This document shows positions 1 to 5,592 of a stretch of 6,252 nt of DNA, piece after piece. The position numbers and the translations under genes were made by a program. Every line of letters begins with the position of its first letter. Positions within the stretch are counted from its first letter, which is position 1. Where the stretch lies: NCBI GenBank assembly GCA_015067375.1, contig SVMQ01000134.1, positions 1 through 6,252 of the forward strand. The letters run 5' to 3'. This stretch comes from Oscillospiraceae bacterium. Lineage in GTDB: Bacteria > Bacillota > Clostridia > Oscillospirales > Ruminococcaceae. The notes under the pieces are model-generated. The model saw only the letters and a program-made list of their open reading frames with translations. It made no database searches and was not told the origin of the DNA.

Positions 1-1069
1 AGCCTACCTCGCGCGGAGTCAGCATACAGCCGCCGCAATGGATTATCAGCGAAAAGTCCGAGATATCCTCGGGGAAATCCATGCCGCTCACAACATCTAT
101 CTCAGGCTCGCAGCCCGTGTATTCCCTCAGCCAGCGCGGTATCTTGATAGTGCCTATATCCTCGCACTGACGGTGGTGCGTGCAGCCCTCGCATATAAGC
201 ACCCTGTCGCCGCCTGTAAGCTTCTTGATAGCAGCCGCGCCGCGCACCGCCTGCTCCAGAAATCCCTTATGCCGCGCCATCAGTATCGAAAACGAGGTCA
301 GCGGCACATCCTCAGGCACCTGCTTTGCTACCGCGCCGAAAGCCTGACTGTCGGTTATGACAAGCTTAGGCTGCTTCACTGCCGCAAGCGCGGAAGTAAG
401 CTCGGTATCGCGGCAGACCGTCGCAAACGCGCCCGATTCCAGTATATCGCGGATAGTCTGCTGCTGCGGAAGTATCAGCCTGCCCTTAGGTGCGGCGCTG
501 TCGATAGGCACGACCAGCACCACGCTGTCGCCCTCGGAAAGCAGGTCACCGACGATGCGCGGCTGCTCGCCGCCGTCCTTGACGAGCGTGCCGATGCGCT
601 CTTTGAGCAGGTCTATGCCCTCGCCTGTTGCAGAGCTTACCTTCAAGCTGCCTGCAGGCAGACCAAGACCCGAAACGCGCTCGCCCTTGCTGTACACGAT
701 GATGTAGGGTATATCCATCTTTTTGAGCAGCTGCTCAAACTCCCTGTCGAGGTCGTTCATTCCCTCGGCGGCAGGTACGACCAGCACAGCCGCGTCTGTC
801 TTGTTCAGCACCTGACGCGTTTTCTTAACGCGAAGCGCGCCAAGCTCGCCCTCGTCGTCGTAGCCTGCGGTGTCTATCATCATCACAGGCCCGAGCGGAA
901 GCAGCTCCATCGCCTTAAATACGGGGTCGGTCGTAGTGCCTGCAACGTCAGATACCAGCGCAAGCTGCTGTCCCGTTACCGCGTTGACAAGGCTTGATTT
1001 GCCCGCATTGCGCCTGCCGAAAAATCCGATGTGCAGGCGGTTTGCGGATGGTGTTTCGTTAAGTGACAT
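1..1069 (-). CDS. hydF: [FeFe]-hydrogenase maturation GTPase HydF (3' end cut by window edge)
   Basis: HydF is the scaffold and carrier on which the 2Fe subcluster of the [FeFe]-hydrogenase H-cluster is assembled with HydE and HydG before delivery to apo-hydrogenase HydA in the cytoplasm. The visible 356 residues begin at ATG 1067-1069, preceded by GGAG at 1077-1080 with 7 nt spacing. An N-terminal Ras-like GTPase domain shows the P-loop GRRNAGKS (18-25), the G2 region AGTTTD (43-48) and G3 DTAG (66-69). The expected G4 NKxD is replaced by SKGE (127-130). A dimerisation domain follows, then the C-terminal Fe-S domain with C296-x-H298, 45 residues, then H344-C345-G-G-C348, which fits the family CxHx(44-53)HCxxC cluster motif. 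The reading frame is open to position 1; about 40 C-terminal residues are missing by comparison with usual HydF length (about 400). No hydE or hydG is in view. The family call is very secure. Confidence 0.96.
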   Translation of the reverse strand, partial: MSLNETPSANRLHIGFFGRRNAGKSSLVNAVTGQQLALVSDVAGTTTDPVFKAMELLPLGPVMMIDTAGYDDEGELGALRVKKTRQVLNKTDAAVLVVPAAEGMNDLDREFEQLLKKMDIPYIIVYSKGERVSGLGLPAGSLKVSSATGEGIDLLKERIGTLVKDGGEQPRIVGDLLSEGDSVVLVVPIDSAAPKGRLILPQQQTIRDILESGAFATVCRDTELTSALAAVKQPKLVITDSQAFGAVAKQVPEDVPLTSFSILMARHKGFLEQAVRGAAAIKKLTGGDRVLICEGCTHHRQCEDIGTIKIPRWLREYTGCEPEIDVVSGMDFPEDISDFSLIIHCGGCMLTPREVG

Positions 1070-1076
1070 TTTTGCG

Positions 1077-1080
1077 CTCC
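1077..1080 (-). promoter_or_regulatory. Shine-Dalgarno site of hydF
   Basis: On the minus strand GGAG stands 7 nt before the ATG at 1067-1069. It fixes this start: the next residues SLNETPS lead directly into the GTPase first strand (LHIGFFG). Confidence 0.75.
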
Positions 1081-1083
1081 TTA

Positions 1084-1111
1084 ATTATATTATAACATTC
1101 AAAACATTCAA
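1084..1111 (-). promoter_or_regulatory. Candidate sigma-A promoter for hydF, with two overlapping TATAAT boxes
   Basis: The 49-nt gap between the TIR gene and hydF reads, on the minus strand, TTGAAT (1106-1111), 16 nt, TATAAT (1084-1089). A second TATAAT overlaps it at 1089-1094. The downstream -10 has the better -35 partner but would start transcription about at the SD (near 1077), giving an almost leaderless message. The upstream -10 would leave a short leader but has only a poor -35 (CTTTTA). AT-rich DNA makes chance matches likely. No hairpin terminator is visible between the two genes, so read-through from the TIR gene into hydF is also possible. Confidence 0.4.
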
Positions 1112-1118
1112 TAAAAGA

Positions 1119-1910
1119 TCAGGATATGTCTATCCACATTGCGGGACGGACATACAAAAACTGTTGACTATTAAATACTCGGTTATTATTACGATCCTTA
1201 TAACCAATAATTTCAGAATATTCATCTCCTGATGATCTGGTCCAAATATAGTCATCACTATAAAAATGATTTTTAGATTCAGCATAAGCAGTCGGCGGCG
1301 CATAATTTGATATATAAGTTTTGGATTCATCAAGTGATAATATAAAGATCATATCATATTCATACCCAAATTTATATTCATGTGTATTTTCAATTAACGT
1401 TTCACTTATTAATTCTTTTTCATCATCACTGAATGCGTTATTATAAAAATCATCATTCAACCAATTTTTGATAGACGAATCTGACCACTCACGATTAGCA
1501 CCACTGAATCTGACGAAATCTAAGCTATTCTTACTAAGTAAAAGCAACTTATCATCATTTTTGTCTACCACTACCCACTCGATCTCTTCTTTGTTATTAA
1601 GATCATTATCTTGCTCATAAGTGCCAAGCTTAACTACATCGCCAACTTGTGCATTTTTATAATCATGTGGCATATAATAATCAGTTATCTTTGTACACAG
1701 TTGCTTAGAATCTTTGTAATCCTGTATTTTCATCAACAGCTCCAACGCCGTATGATAATTGCCATTATCGATCATTTCAAGAGCATTATTATATATTGCG
1801 ATATTGCATTTTTCTATTTGACCCTTGCAATCCTTGTAATCGCCTAACAAGCTGAAAATCCGAATAGCTTCGTCATAATTTCCCGTATCCGCAAGTGAAC
1901 ACGCGTAATT
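1119..1910. other. AT-rich segment inside the TIR gene, composition unlike its surroundings
   Basis: Hand counts of 60-base blocks give about 33% GC at 1201, 27% at 1381, 33% at 1681, 35% at 1801 and 40% at 1861. They jump to 53% at 1921, 52% at 1981 and 57% at 2461. The change falls near residue 646, the boundary between the first and second post-membrane repeats. The reading frame is uninterrupted across it. Confidence 0.8.
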
Positions 1911-3848
1911 ATATTTGCAATCCCAGAACCGCTCATCACTGTCCTTATAATCGCCAAGCTCCGCAAACGCAACGATAGCCTCATTGTAGCTTCCGCTCTC
2001 GGCAAGCTTTACTGCTTCGTTGTATCTGAGCATCGGCACGATAGCGGTGTTGTATACGAAGATGCCTGCGGCAGTCGCCGCAATCGCCGCCGCCACTGAT
2101 ACCAGCGAGATGATACGGCACTTTTTTATCTTTTTTATCCTTGCTTTTAATTTATTTATCTTCTGCGTACTGTCGCGCCAGTCCTTTATCTCCTCAAGCT
2201 CGGATATCGCCCACTGCAGGTCAGCGATCTTTTTGGACTTTATCTTTGCAACCGCGTTAGTGTACTTTTCTTCCCTCTGGCTCTCTGCTACACGCTCGTT
2301 GTATTCACGGGCAAGCTGATCGCATCTCGCCGCAAGCTCGTCTGCATCCTTGTACCCTGAAATAGCACAGAAGAATGCCGCCGCTTCGTCGAAGCGCTCC
2401 TGCTCCATGTCGCATTTCGCCTTGTTATAGATATCCTCCTTGCGCTCTTTTTCCGCGCGCTGTCTGCTCTCAGTTTCGAGCCTTACACACTGCTCCGCAA
2501 GCGCGGCGGAATCCTTGTAGCCGCCAAGCTTCCTGAACATCTCCTCTGCTCTTGTATAGCTGCGATTCTCCAAAAAAACATTTGCTCTCTGATATATAGC
2601 AGCAAGGCGCTCCTGTTCGATGCGGTCTTTGATGGCTGCAATATATCCGTCAAGCTCCGCTTTAAGCTGCTCGCCGCCGTAGCGCTCCGCTTTCTTGTAA
2701 TTATCGTTGTCATCAAACGGCTTGTCAAGCTCCGCAAGTGCTGTGCGCTTTCTTGCTCCGACATCCGCCATCAGCTTTCCGACATAAGCCTCCGCGCACT
2801 GATAATCTATATCCAGTATCTTCTCGCAATAATTCCGCGCGCTCTCCCAGTCGCCGTCCTCAAGGAAAACGTACATTCTGTTGACAAGGTTGTTCACATC
2901 TGCCGAAGCGGCGGTATGTACGACCTCGCGCTGTACAGGCTTCTCCTCGTCCCTGGGGATAATCTTCCCGATACCCCTGACAAGATCCTGTATAAAGCCG
3001 ACCTTGCCCATGTCCTGACCCTGCAGGTTTCTGAACTCCTGCGGCATATCATAAGCGTCGATGTCAGCGTAGCACGGGATAAGCACCTTTTCGGGGTGCT
3101 TCTTCTTCATCTCGAGGAAGCGGCTCCACTCGTTCTTCACCCACACCGCGTTGAAATATTCGTACTTCGTGCCGACGGAGAGCATCACTTTCGCGCTGTT
3201 CAGCGCCGCGAATATGTAAGGCTCATATTCCTGTCCGAGCTTGTCCTCCAGTGTGATGCGCGCAAAGAACACCTTGTAGCCCTTTGCGGTAAGCGCGTCA
3301 TAGATATCCTGTGCCAGCACGCTGTCCTTGGTGCGCTGTCCGTCCTCCGCCGTTTCCTTGTAGCAGATGAACACGTCGAACGGCTCTTCCTTGTTCGCTA
3401 TCTCCAGTATCGACTTCTGCAGGCGGTCTATCTCCTTTGCTTCCTCACGGTACAGCTTATGCGCCACGGGGTCGGAATACTCCAGTGCAAGGTCGAAATT
3501 GCTGTCGTCAAAGATGCTCTCAAACGATGTCCTGTGGCAGGTCGGAACTTTCTTTGCGGTCGCGGGGTCGTCAACGTACTCTATGCCGTACTTGCACAGG
3601 CACAGTCCCCAGTATGCCTCGGCTTCCTCGGGAAACTCCGCAACTATGCTCTCGAATACTCCCGATGCCTTGTCAAATTCGTTATTGAAACGCAATCTGT
3701 TTGCCCTCGCAAAGAGGTTGCTCTTCTTTTCGTTGTCAAGCGACGGGACAGTCTGCTGAGTGCCGCAATACTCGCACTCCGTAACAGGGCTGCCGTCCTG
3801 TATGTTAAGGTCGCCGCCGCACATCTTGCATTTGAATATAACAGCCAT
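1119..3848 (-). CDS. Membrane-anchored TIR-domain protein with zinc ribbon, TPR/YKDS repeats and DUF6273-like C-terminus
   Basis: This 909-residue multidomain protein is probably a sensor or effector; its biological role is unknown. Order of parts: a zinc ribbon (C7, C10, C25, C28); a TPR-like helical segment (about 44-95); a TIR domain (about 156-296) opening with FDVFICYKE and carrying WVKNE (236-240), whose E240 aligns with the catalytic Glu642 of SARM1 (DWVHKE); TPR-like repeats (about 316-360, 419-455, 474-512, 529-571), two with the Y-K-D turn; a basic stretch KKIKK (572-576); one hydrophobic helix (about 578-600); three YKDS-type repeats (609-725); and a DUF6273-like domain (about 731-909) with WSDSSIKNWLNDDF (788-801), YIWTRSSG (867-874) and terminal VRPAMWIDIS. 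Basic residues before the helix predict TIR inside and C-terminus outside. Start is ATG 3846-3848 after a strong SD, with its own promoter. The last third is much more AT-rich than the rest. TIR domains can cleave NAD+ or act as adaptors; NADase activity is inferred only. Confidence 0.9.
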   Translation of the reverse strand: MAVIFKCKMCGGDLNIQDGSPVTECEYCGTQQTVPSLDNEKKSNLFARANRLRFNNEFDKASGVFESIVAEFPEEAEAYWGLCLCKYGIEYVDDPATAKKVPTCHRTSFESIFDDSNFDLALEYSDPVAHKLYREEAKEIDRLQKSILEIANKEEPFDVFICYKETAEDGQRTKDSVLAQDIYDALTAKGYKVFFARITLEDKLGQEYEPYIFAALNSAKVMLSVGTKYEYFNAVWVKNEWSRFLEMKKKHPEKVLIPCYADIDAYDMPQEFRNLQGQDMGKVGFIQDLVRGIGKIIPRDEEKPVQREVVHTAASADVNNLVNRMYVFLEDGDWESARNYCEKILDIDYQCAEAYVGKLMADVGARKRTALAELDKPFDDNDNYKKAERYGGEQLKAELDGYIAAIKDRIEQERLAAIYQRANVFLENRSYTRAEEMFRKLGGYKDSAALAEQCVRLETESRQRAEKERKEDIYNKAKCDMEQERFDEAAAFFCAISGYKDADELAARCDQLAREYNERVAESQREEKYTNAVAKIKSKKIADLQWAISELEEIKDWRDSTQKINKLKARIKKIKKCRIISLVSVAAAIAATAAGIFVYNTAIVPMLRYNEAVKLAESGSYNEAIVAFAELGDYKDSDERFWDCKYNYACSLADTGNYDEAIRIFSLLGDYKDCKGQIEKCNIAIYNNALEMIDNGNYHTALELLMKIQDYKDSKQLCTKITDYYMPHDYKNAQVGDVVKLGTYEQDNDLNNKEEIEWVVVDKNDDKLLLLSKNSLDFVRFSGANREWSDSSIKNWLNDDFYNNAFSDDEKELISETLIENTHEYKFGYEYDMIFILSLDESKTYISNYAPPTAYAESKNHFYSDDYIWTRSSGDEYSEIIGYKDRNNNRVFNSQQFLYVRPAMWIDIS
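1122..1658 (-). other. DUF6273-like C-terminal domain (residues 731-909)
   Basis: The domain starts with beta-rich VGDVVKLGTYEQ (735-746) and EIEWVVVDK (755-763). Signature elements of the DUF6273 type as I know them from Firmicutes surface and repeat proteins follow: a W-S-x-S-x-I-x-x-W-L-N-x-x-F block with F806 nearby (788-806), Y-I-W-T-R-S (867-872) and a closing V-R-P-A-x-W-I (900-906). Its function is undescribed. In this position, outside the predicted membrane helix, a ligand-sensing role is a reasonable inference. Confidence 0.7.
1674..2024 (-). repeat. Three tandem YKDS-type TPR-like protein repeats after the membrane helix
   Basis: Three units of 37-40 residues begin at Y609, Y646 and Y686. 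Each has the pattern YNxAxxxxxxGxYxxAxxxxxxxxDYKDx, with Y-K-D turns at 634-636, 671-673 and 711-713. Similar units occur on the cytosolic side (turns at 444-446 and 499-501). Repeats of this type usually form helical hairpin arrays that bind partner proteins. The first unit is encoded in DNA of about 53% GC; the second and third fall in the AT-rich part. Confidence 0.85.
2049..2120 (-). other. Single predicted transmembrane helix of the TIR protein (residues 577-600)
   Basis: An uninterrupted hydrophobic and Ala-rich stretch of about 23 residues follows the very basic segment KARIKKIKKCR (568-578). By the positive-inside rule the N-terminal 575 residues would be cytosolic and the C-terminal 305 residues extracytoplasmic. 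There is no N-terminal signal peptide, so the helix would act as an internal signal-anchor. Confidence 0.85.
2961..3383 (-). other. TIR domain coding segment (residues 156-296)
   Basis: Box 1 is FDVFICYKE (157-165). The alternating helix and strand pattern follows: DIYDALTAKGYKVFF (181-195), then LEDKLGQEYEPYIFAAL (200-216) in the BB-loop and next-helix position, the strand KVMLSVG (220-226), then the alpha-C position WVKNEWSRF (236-244). W236 and E240 reproduce the SARM1 WVHKE spacing, so the NAD+-cleaving glutamate is present. The strand VLIPCYAD (255-262) and helix QDMGKVGFIQDLVRGI (278-293) close the domain. No active-site loss is visible, which argues for an active enzyme over a pure scaffold, though no assay is implied. 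Confidence 0.88.
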
Positions 3849-3852
3849 GATT

Positions 3853-3858
3853 ACCTCC
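3853..3858 (-). promoter_or_regulatory. Strong Shine-Dalgarno site of the TIR gene
   Basis: Minus strand GGAGGT is followed by AATC and then ATG at 3846-3848. This is a near-perfect anti-16S match, and it supports M1 and therefore inclusion of the zinc ribbon, whose first Cys is residue 7. Confidence 0.9.
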
Positions 3859-3877
3859 GAAAAAAGTCGTCACTTAG

Positions 3878-3906
3878 ATTGTACCACAAAACGTGCCGAA
3901 AATCAA
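3878..3906 (-). promoter_or_regulatory. Sigma-A promoter of the TIR gene
   Basis: Minus strand TTGATT (3901-3906), 17-nt spacer, TACAAT (3878-3883). The -10 matches TATAAT at five of six positions and the -35 matches the TTGA core. The predicted start is near 3871, giving a leader of about 22 nt that contains the SD and no room for a riboswitch. The promoter lies just downstream of the recO terminator, so the TIR gene is an independent transcription unit. No clear operator palindrome is seen around it. Confidence 0.8.
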
Positions 3907-3920
3907 TACTTTAACGCGAT

Positions 3921-3948
3921 AAAAGACAAGGGCAACCATAGGCTGCCC
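3921..3948 (-). terminator. Rho-independent terminator after recO
   Basis: On the minus strand GGGCAGCC, a 3-nt loop TAT, then GGTTGCCC forms an 8-bp stem with one G-U pair (3930-3948), followed by TTGTCTTTT (3921-3929). It begins 13 nt past the recO stop codon and closes the pdx kinase, transporter and recO operon. Confidence 0.85.
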
Positions 3949-3961
3949 GAATATCATTTAG

Positions 3962-4714
3962 CTACGGTGTGATGCGGATGCCCTTGTAGTATTCCAGTGC
4001 AGGAAACGACCGCTCCGTGCGCGCGAGGAAGTAGCTCTCCGTAACGCGCGACAGCACCGCCGCGCTGTCACCCGAAACAGTAAATCGGAATGCTCTGTCA
4101 AGCGGCGCATACAGGATATTTCGCATCGCGCTCAGCGTATCGGGCGGCAGCTGGAAGTACCGTCCGCGATAGTCCCTGTCGAAGCAGTCGCCGCATACTA
4201 TCTCGCCGCTGTCGGGCAGGAAGAACATCTCCCCATGCTCATAGCAGCCGCAGTTTAGGCAGGCGCGCAGGTCGGGATGATAGCCGAGCATGGAGGAAAA
4301 CCGCAGCTCGAATGCCGAGCGCACCGTTTCAAGGCGCGCCGCCCTTTTCGCTTCAAACAGCGCGATAGCAAAAAACCGCACGATATTGTCCTGAGTCTGC
4401 TCCTGCGGCGTGCAGAAACGCACCGCCTGTGCGAAATAGGATGCAAGCGCAAGCTTCTCGATATCCGCGCCTATCTCATGAAAGCTGAATATCGGCTTAG
4501 CACTGTTTACGGTGTAGCGCAGCTTGGTCTTGTTAAGACAGAATTTCGAGTAGGAAAACAGCGCCGCCGAGCTTAGCAGCGGACTGTTTATCTTCTTCGC
4601 ACCGTGAGCGGTAGCCTCGATGATACCCTGCTCCTCGGTCAGTATGTCGATAAAGCAGCTGTTGTCGCCTATCTCGCGCCTGCCAACCACTATACCGTCG
4701 TATGTGAACAGCAT
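3962..4714 (-). CDS. recO: DNA repair protein RecO
   Basis: RecO is the cytoplasmic recombination mediator that, with RecR (and RecF), removes SSB and loads RecA onto single-stranded gaps in the RecFOR pathway. It can also anneal complementary strands. The 250-residue protein has normal family length. The N-terminal OB-fold region runs from YDGIVVGRREIGDNSCFIDILTEE (split here as YDGIVVGRR 5-13 and GDNSCFIDILTEE 16-28) through about residue 75. The helical C-terminal domain carries a zinc finger, C152-x-x-C155 with a further C157, and C174-x-x-C177, as in many Gram-positive RecO proteins. The motif LGYHPDLRAC (143-152) is typical. ATG 4712-4714 lies 1 nt after the upstream TAA, and the SD is inside the end of the upstream gene, so expression is likely coupled to it. 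A hairpin terminator follows. The identification is secure. Confidence 0.96.
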   Translation of the reverse strand: MLFTYDGIVVGRREIGDNSCFIDILTEEQGIIEATAHGAKKINSPLLSSAALFSYSKFCLNKTKLRYTVNSAKPIFSFHEIGADIEKLALASYFAQAVRFCTPQEQTQDNIVRFFAIALFEAKRAARLETVRSAFELRFSSMLGYHPDLRACLNCGCYEHGEMFFLPDSGEIVCGDCFDRDYRGRYFQLPPDTLSAMRNILYAPLDRAFRFTVSGDSAAVLSRVTESYFLARTERSFPALEYYKGIRITP

Positions 4715-4715
4715 T

Positions 4716-5588
4716 TTATACTACCTTTCTGTTATTGTATCTGTACATAACAAAAGCCGCACCGAGTATCACTGCGTATCCCACAAAGCTCAGCGCGTCG
4801 GGCAGGTCGCCCATAACGATAAAGCCGATAGCCGCCGAGAAGATTATCTGCGTGTAGTCGTAGATGGACACCTCTTTTGCAGGCGCGTGGGAATATGCCG
4901 CGGTTATGCAGAATTGACCGCCCACCGCGCTAAGACCAGCGCCCACCAGCATCAGCAGCTGGAATGTCGTCATCGGCGCATAGTCCAGTATCACGAATGG
5001 CAGCGACACCAGTGTTGAGAATACCGAAAAATAGAACACCACATAGCAGCCCTTGACGCCCTTCTGCGTTGCCCTGCGCACGAATGTATAAGCAGCGCCT
5101 GCACAGATGCCGCCGAGAAAGCCTGCAAGCGAGCCGACAAGCTCCGCATTCCGAAACGACGGCTTGATGACGAACATCGCGCCGACGAATGCCACTGCGA
5201 TTATCGCCCACTGCGTTTTGTTCGCCTTTTCTTTCAGCAGGAATATCGAGAATATTATCGCAAAAAACGGCGACATCTTGTTGAGCAGCGACGCGTCCGC
5301 GATATTCAGCCTGCCGAGCGCATAGAAATTGCACAGCACTCCTCCGTATCCGCACACCGAGCGCAGCGTGAGGTCTGCGACAGCCTCCTTTTTCGGGATA
5401 ACGCTGACCCTCTGCTTTATCATCACACCCGACGCAACGACGAGCGCAAAGAAATTTCGGAAGAACGTTTTCTGCACCGTCGGCACATCGCCCGACAGCC
5501 GCACGAACATATTCATAAAAGCAAAGAACAGCGCAGAGGTAACGATATACAATATCGCCTTGCGCAGTCTGTCTGACTTTTCGGTCAT
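4716..5588 (-). CDS. EamA/DMT-superfamily integral membrane transporter
   Basis: A 290-residue membrane protein with ten predicted helices (about 11-30, 42-58, 72-91, 98-118, 125-142, 150-170, 181-200, 208-228, 245-259, 265-281) arranged as two EamA halves of five. This is the drug/metabolite transporter layout, in which members move amino acids, nucleosides, vitamins or other small metabolites across the cytoplasmic membrane. Family-typical pieces are the helix-4 region SLLNKMSPFFAIIFSIFLLKE (start SLLNKMSPFF 100-109, end FLLKE 116-120) and the second-half FVRRA (169-173) after helix 6. Substrate cannot be read from sequence. The frame is open upstream to an ATG at 5708, but I chose ATG 5586-5588: it has AGGAAG 7 nt upstream, gives a clean N-terminus MTEKSDRLRK before helix 1, and avoids a 116-nt overlap with the preceding kinase gene. 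It follows that gene by 4 nt and abuts recO. Confidence 0.93.
   Translation of the reverse strand: MTEKSDRLRKAILYIVTSALFFAFMNMFVRLSGDVPTVQKTFFRNFFALVVASGVMIKQRVSVIPKKEAVADLTLRSVCGYGGVLCNFYALGRLNIADASLLNKMSPFFAIIFSIFLLKEKANKTQWAIIAVAFVGAMFVIKPSFRNAELVGSLAGFLGGICAGAAYTFVRRATQKGVKGCYVVFYFSVFSTLVSLPFVILDYAPMTTFQLLMLVGAGLSAVGGQFCITAAYSHAPAKEVSIYDYTQIIFSAAIGFIVMGDLPDALSFVGYAVILGAAFVMYRYNNRKVV
4724..4728 (-). promoter_or_regulatory. Shine-Dalgarno site of recO, inside the transporter gene
   Basis: Minus strand AAAGG, 9 nt before ATG 4712-4714, lies within the last codons (N-R-K-V-V) of the upstream transporter gene. The recO start is therefore probably exposed or reached by ribosomes finishing the transporter. 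Confidence 0.65.
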
Positions 5589-5592
5589 GTCA

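Noticed and set aside
38..997. A 319-codon plus-strand reading frame opposite hydF
   Set aside because: It is antisense to a gene with full HydF motifs, has no SD, and its product is an Arg/His/Leu/Ala-rich mixture with no recognisable domain, as expected for the complement of GC-rich codons.
1119..1658. A diversity-generating-retroelement target (C-type-lectin-like variable tail) in the DUF6273-like end
   Set aside because: The WTRS and VRPA pieces recall such tails, but no template repeat copy or reverse transcriptase is in the window, and codons are AT-rich overall without a localised run of AAY-type variable codons.
1119..3848. A frameshift or gene fusion artefact at the composition change near 1910
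   Set aside because: The frame is open throughout and the repeat periodicity continues smoothly over the change, so it reads as one intact gene; recombination is a better explanation than an assembly join, though a chimeric assembly cannot be excluded from sequence alone.
3849..3877. A possible riboswitch or leader regulatory RNA before the TIR gene
   Set aside because: The predicted leader is only about 22 nt, with no stable hairpin other than the separate recO terminator upstream of the promoter.
2916..3914. A 332-codon plus-strand reading frame opposite the TIR domain and its promoter
   Set aside because: It lies antisense to conserved zinc-ribbon and TIR coding sequence, lacks domain-like composition, and runs through the TIR promoter; a shadow frame.
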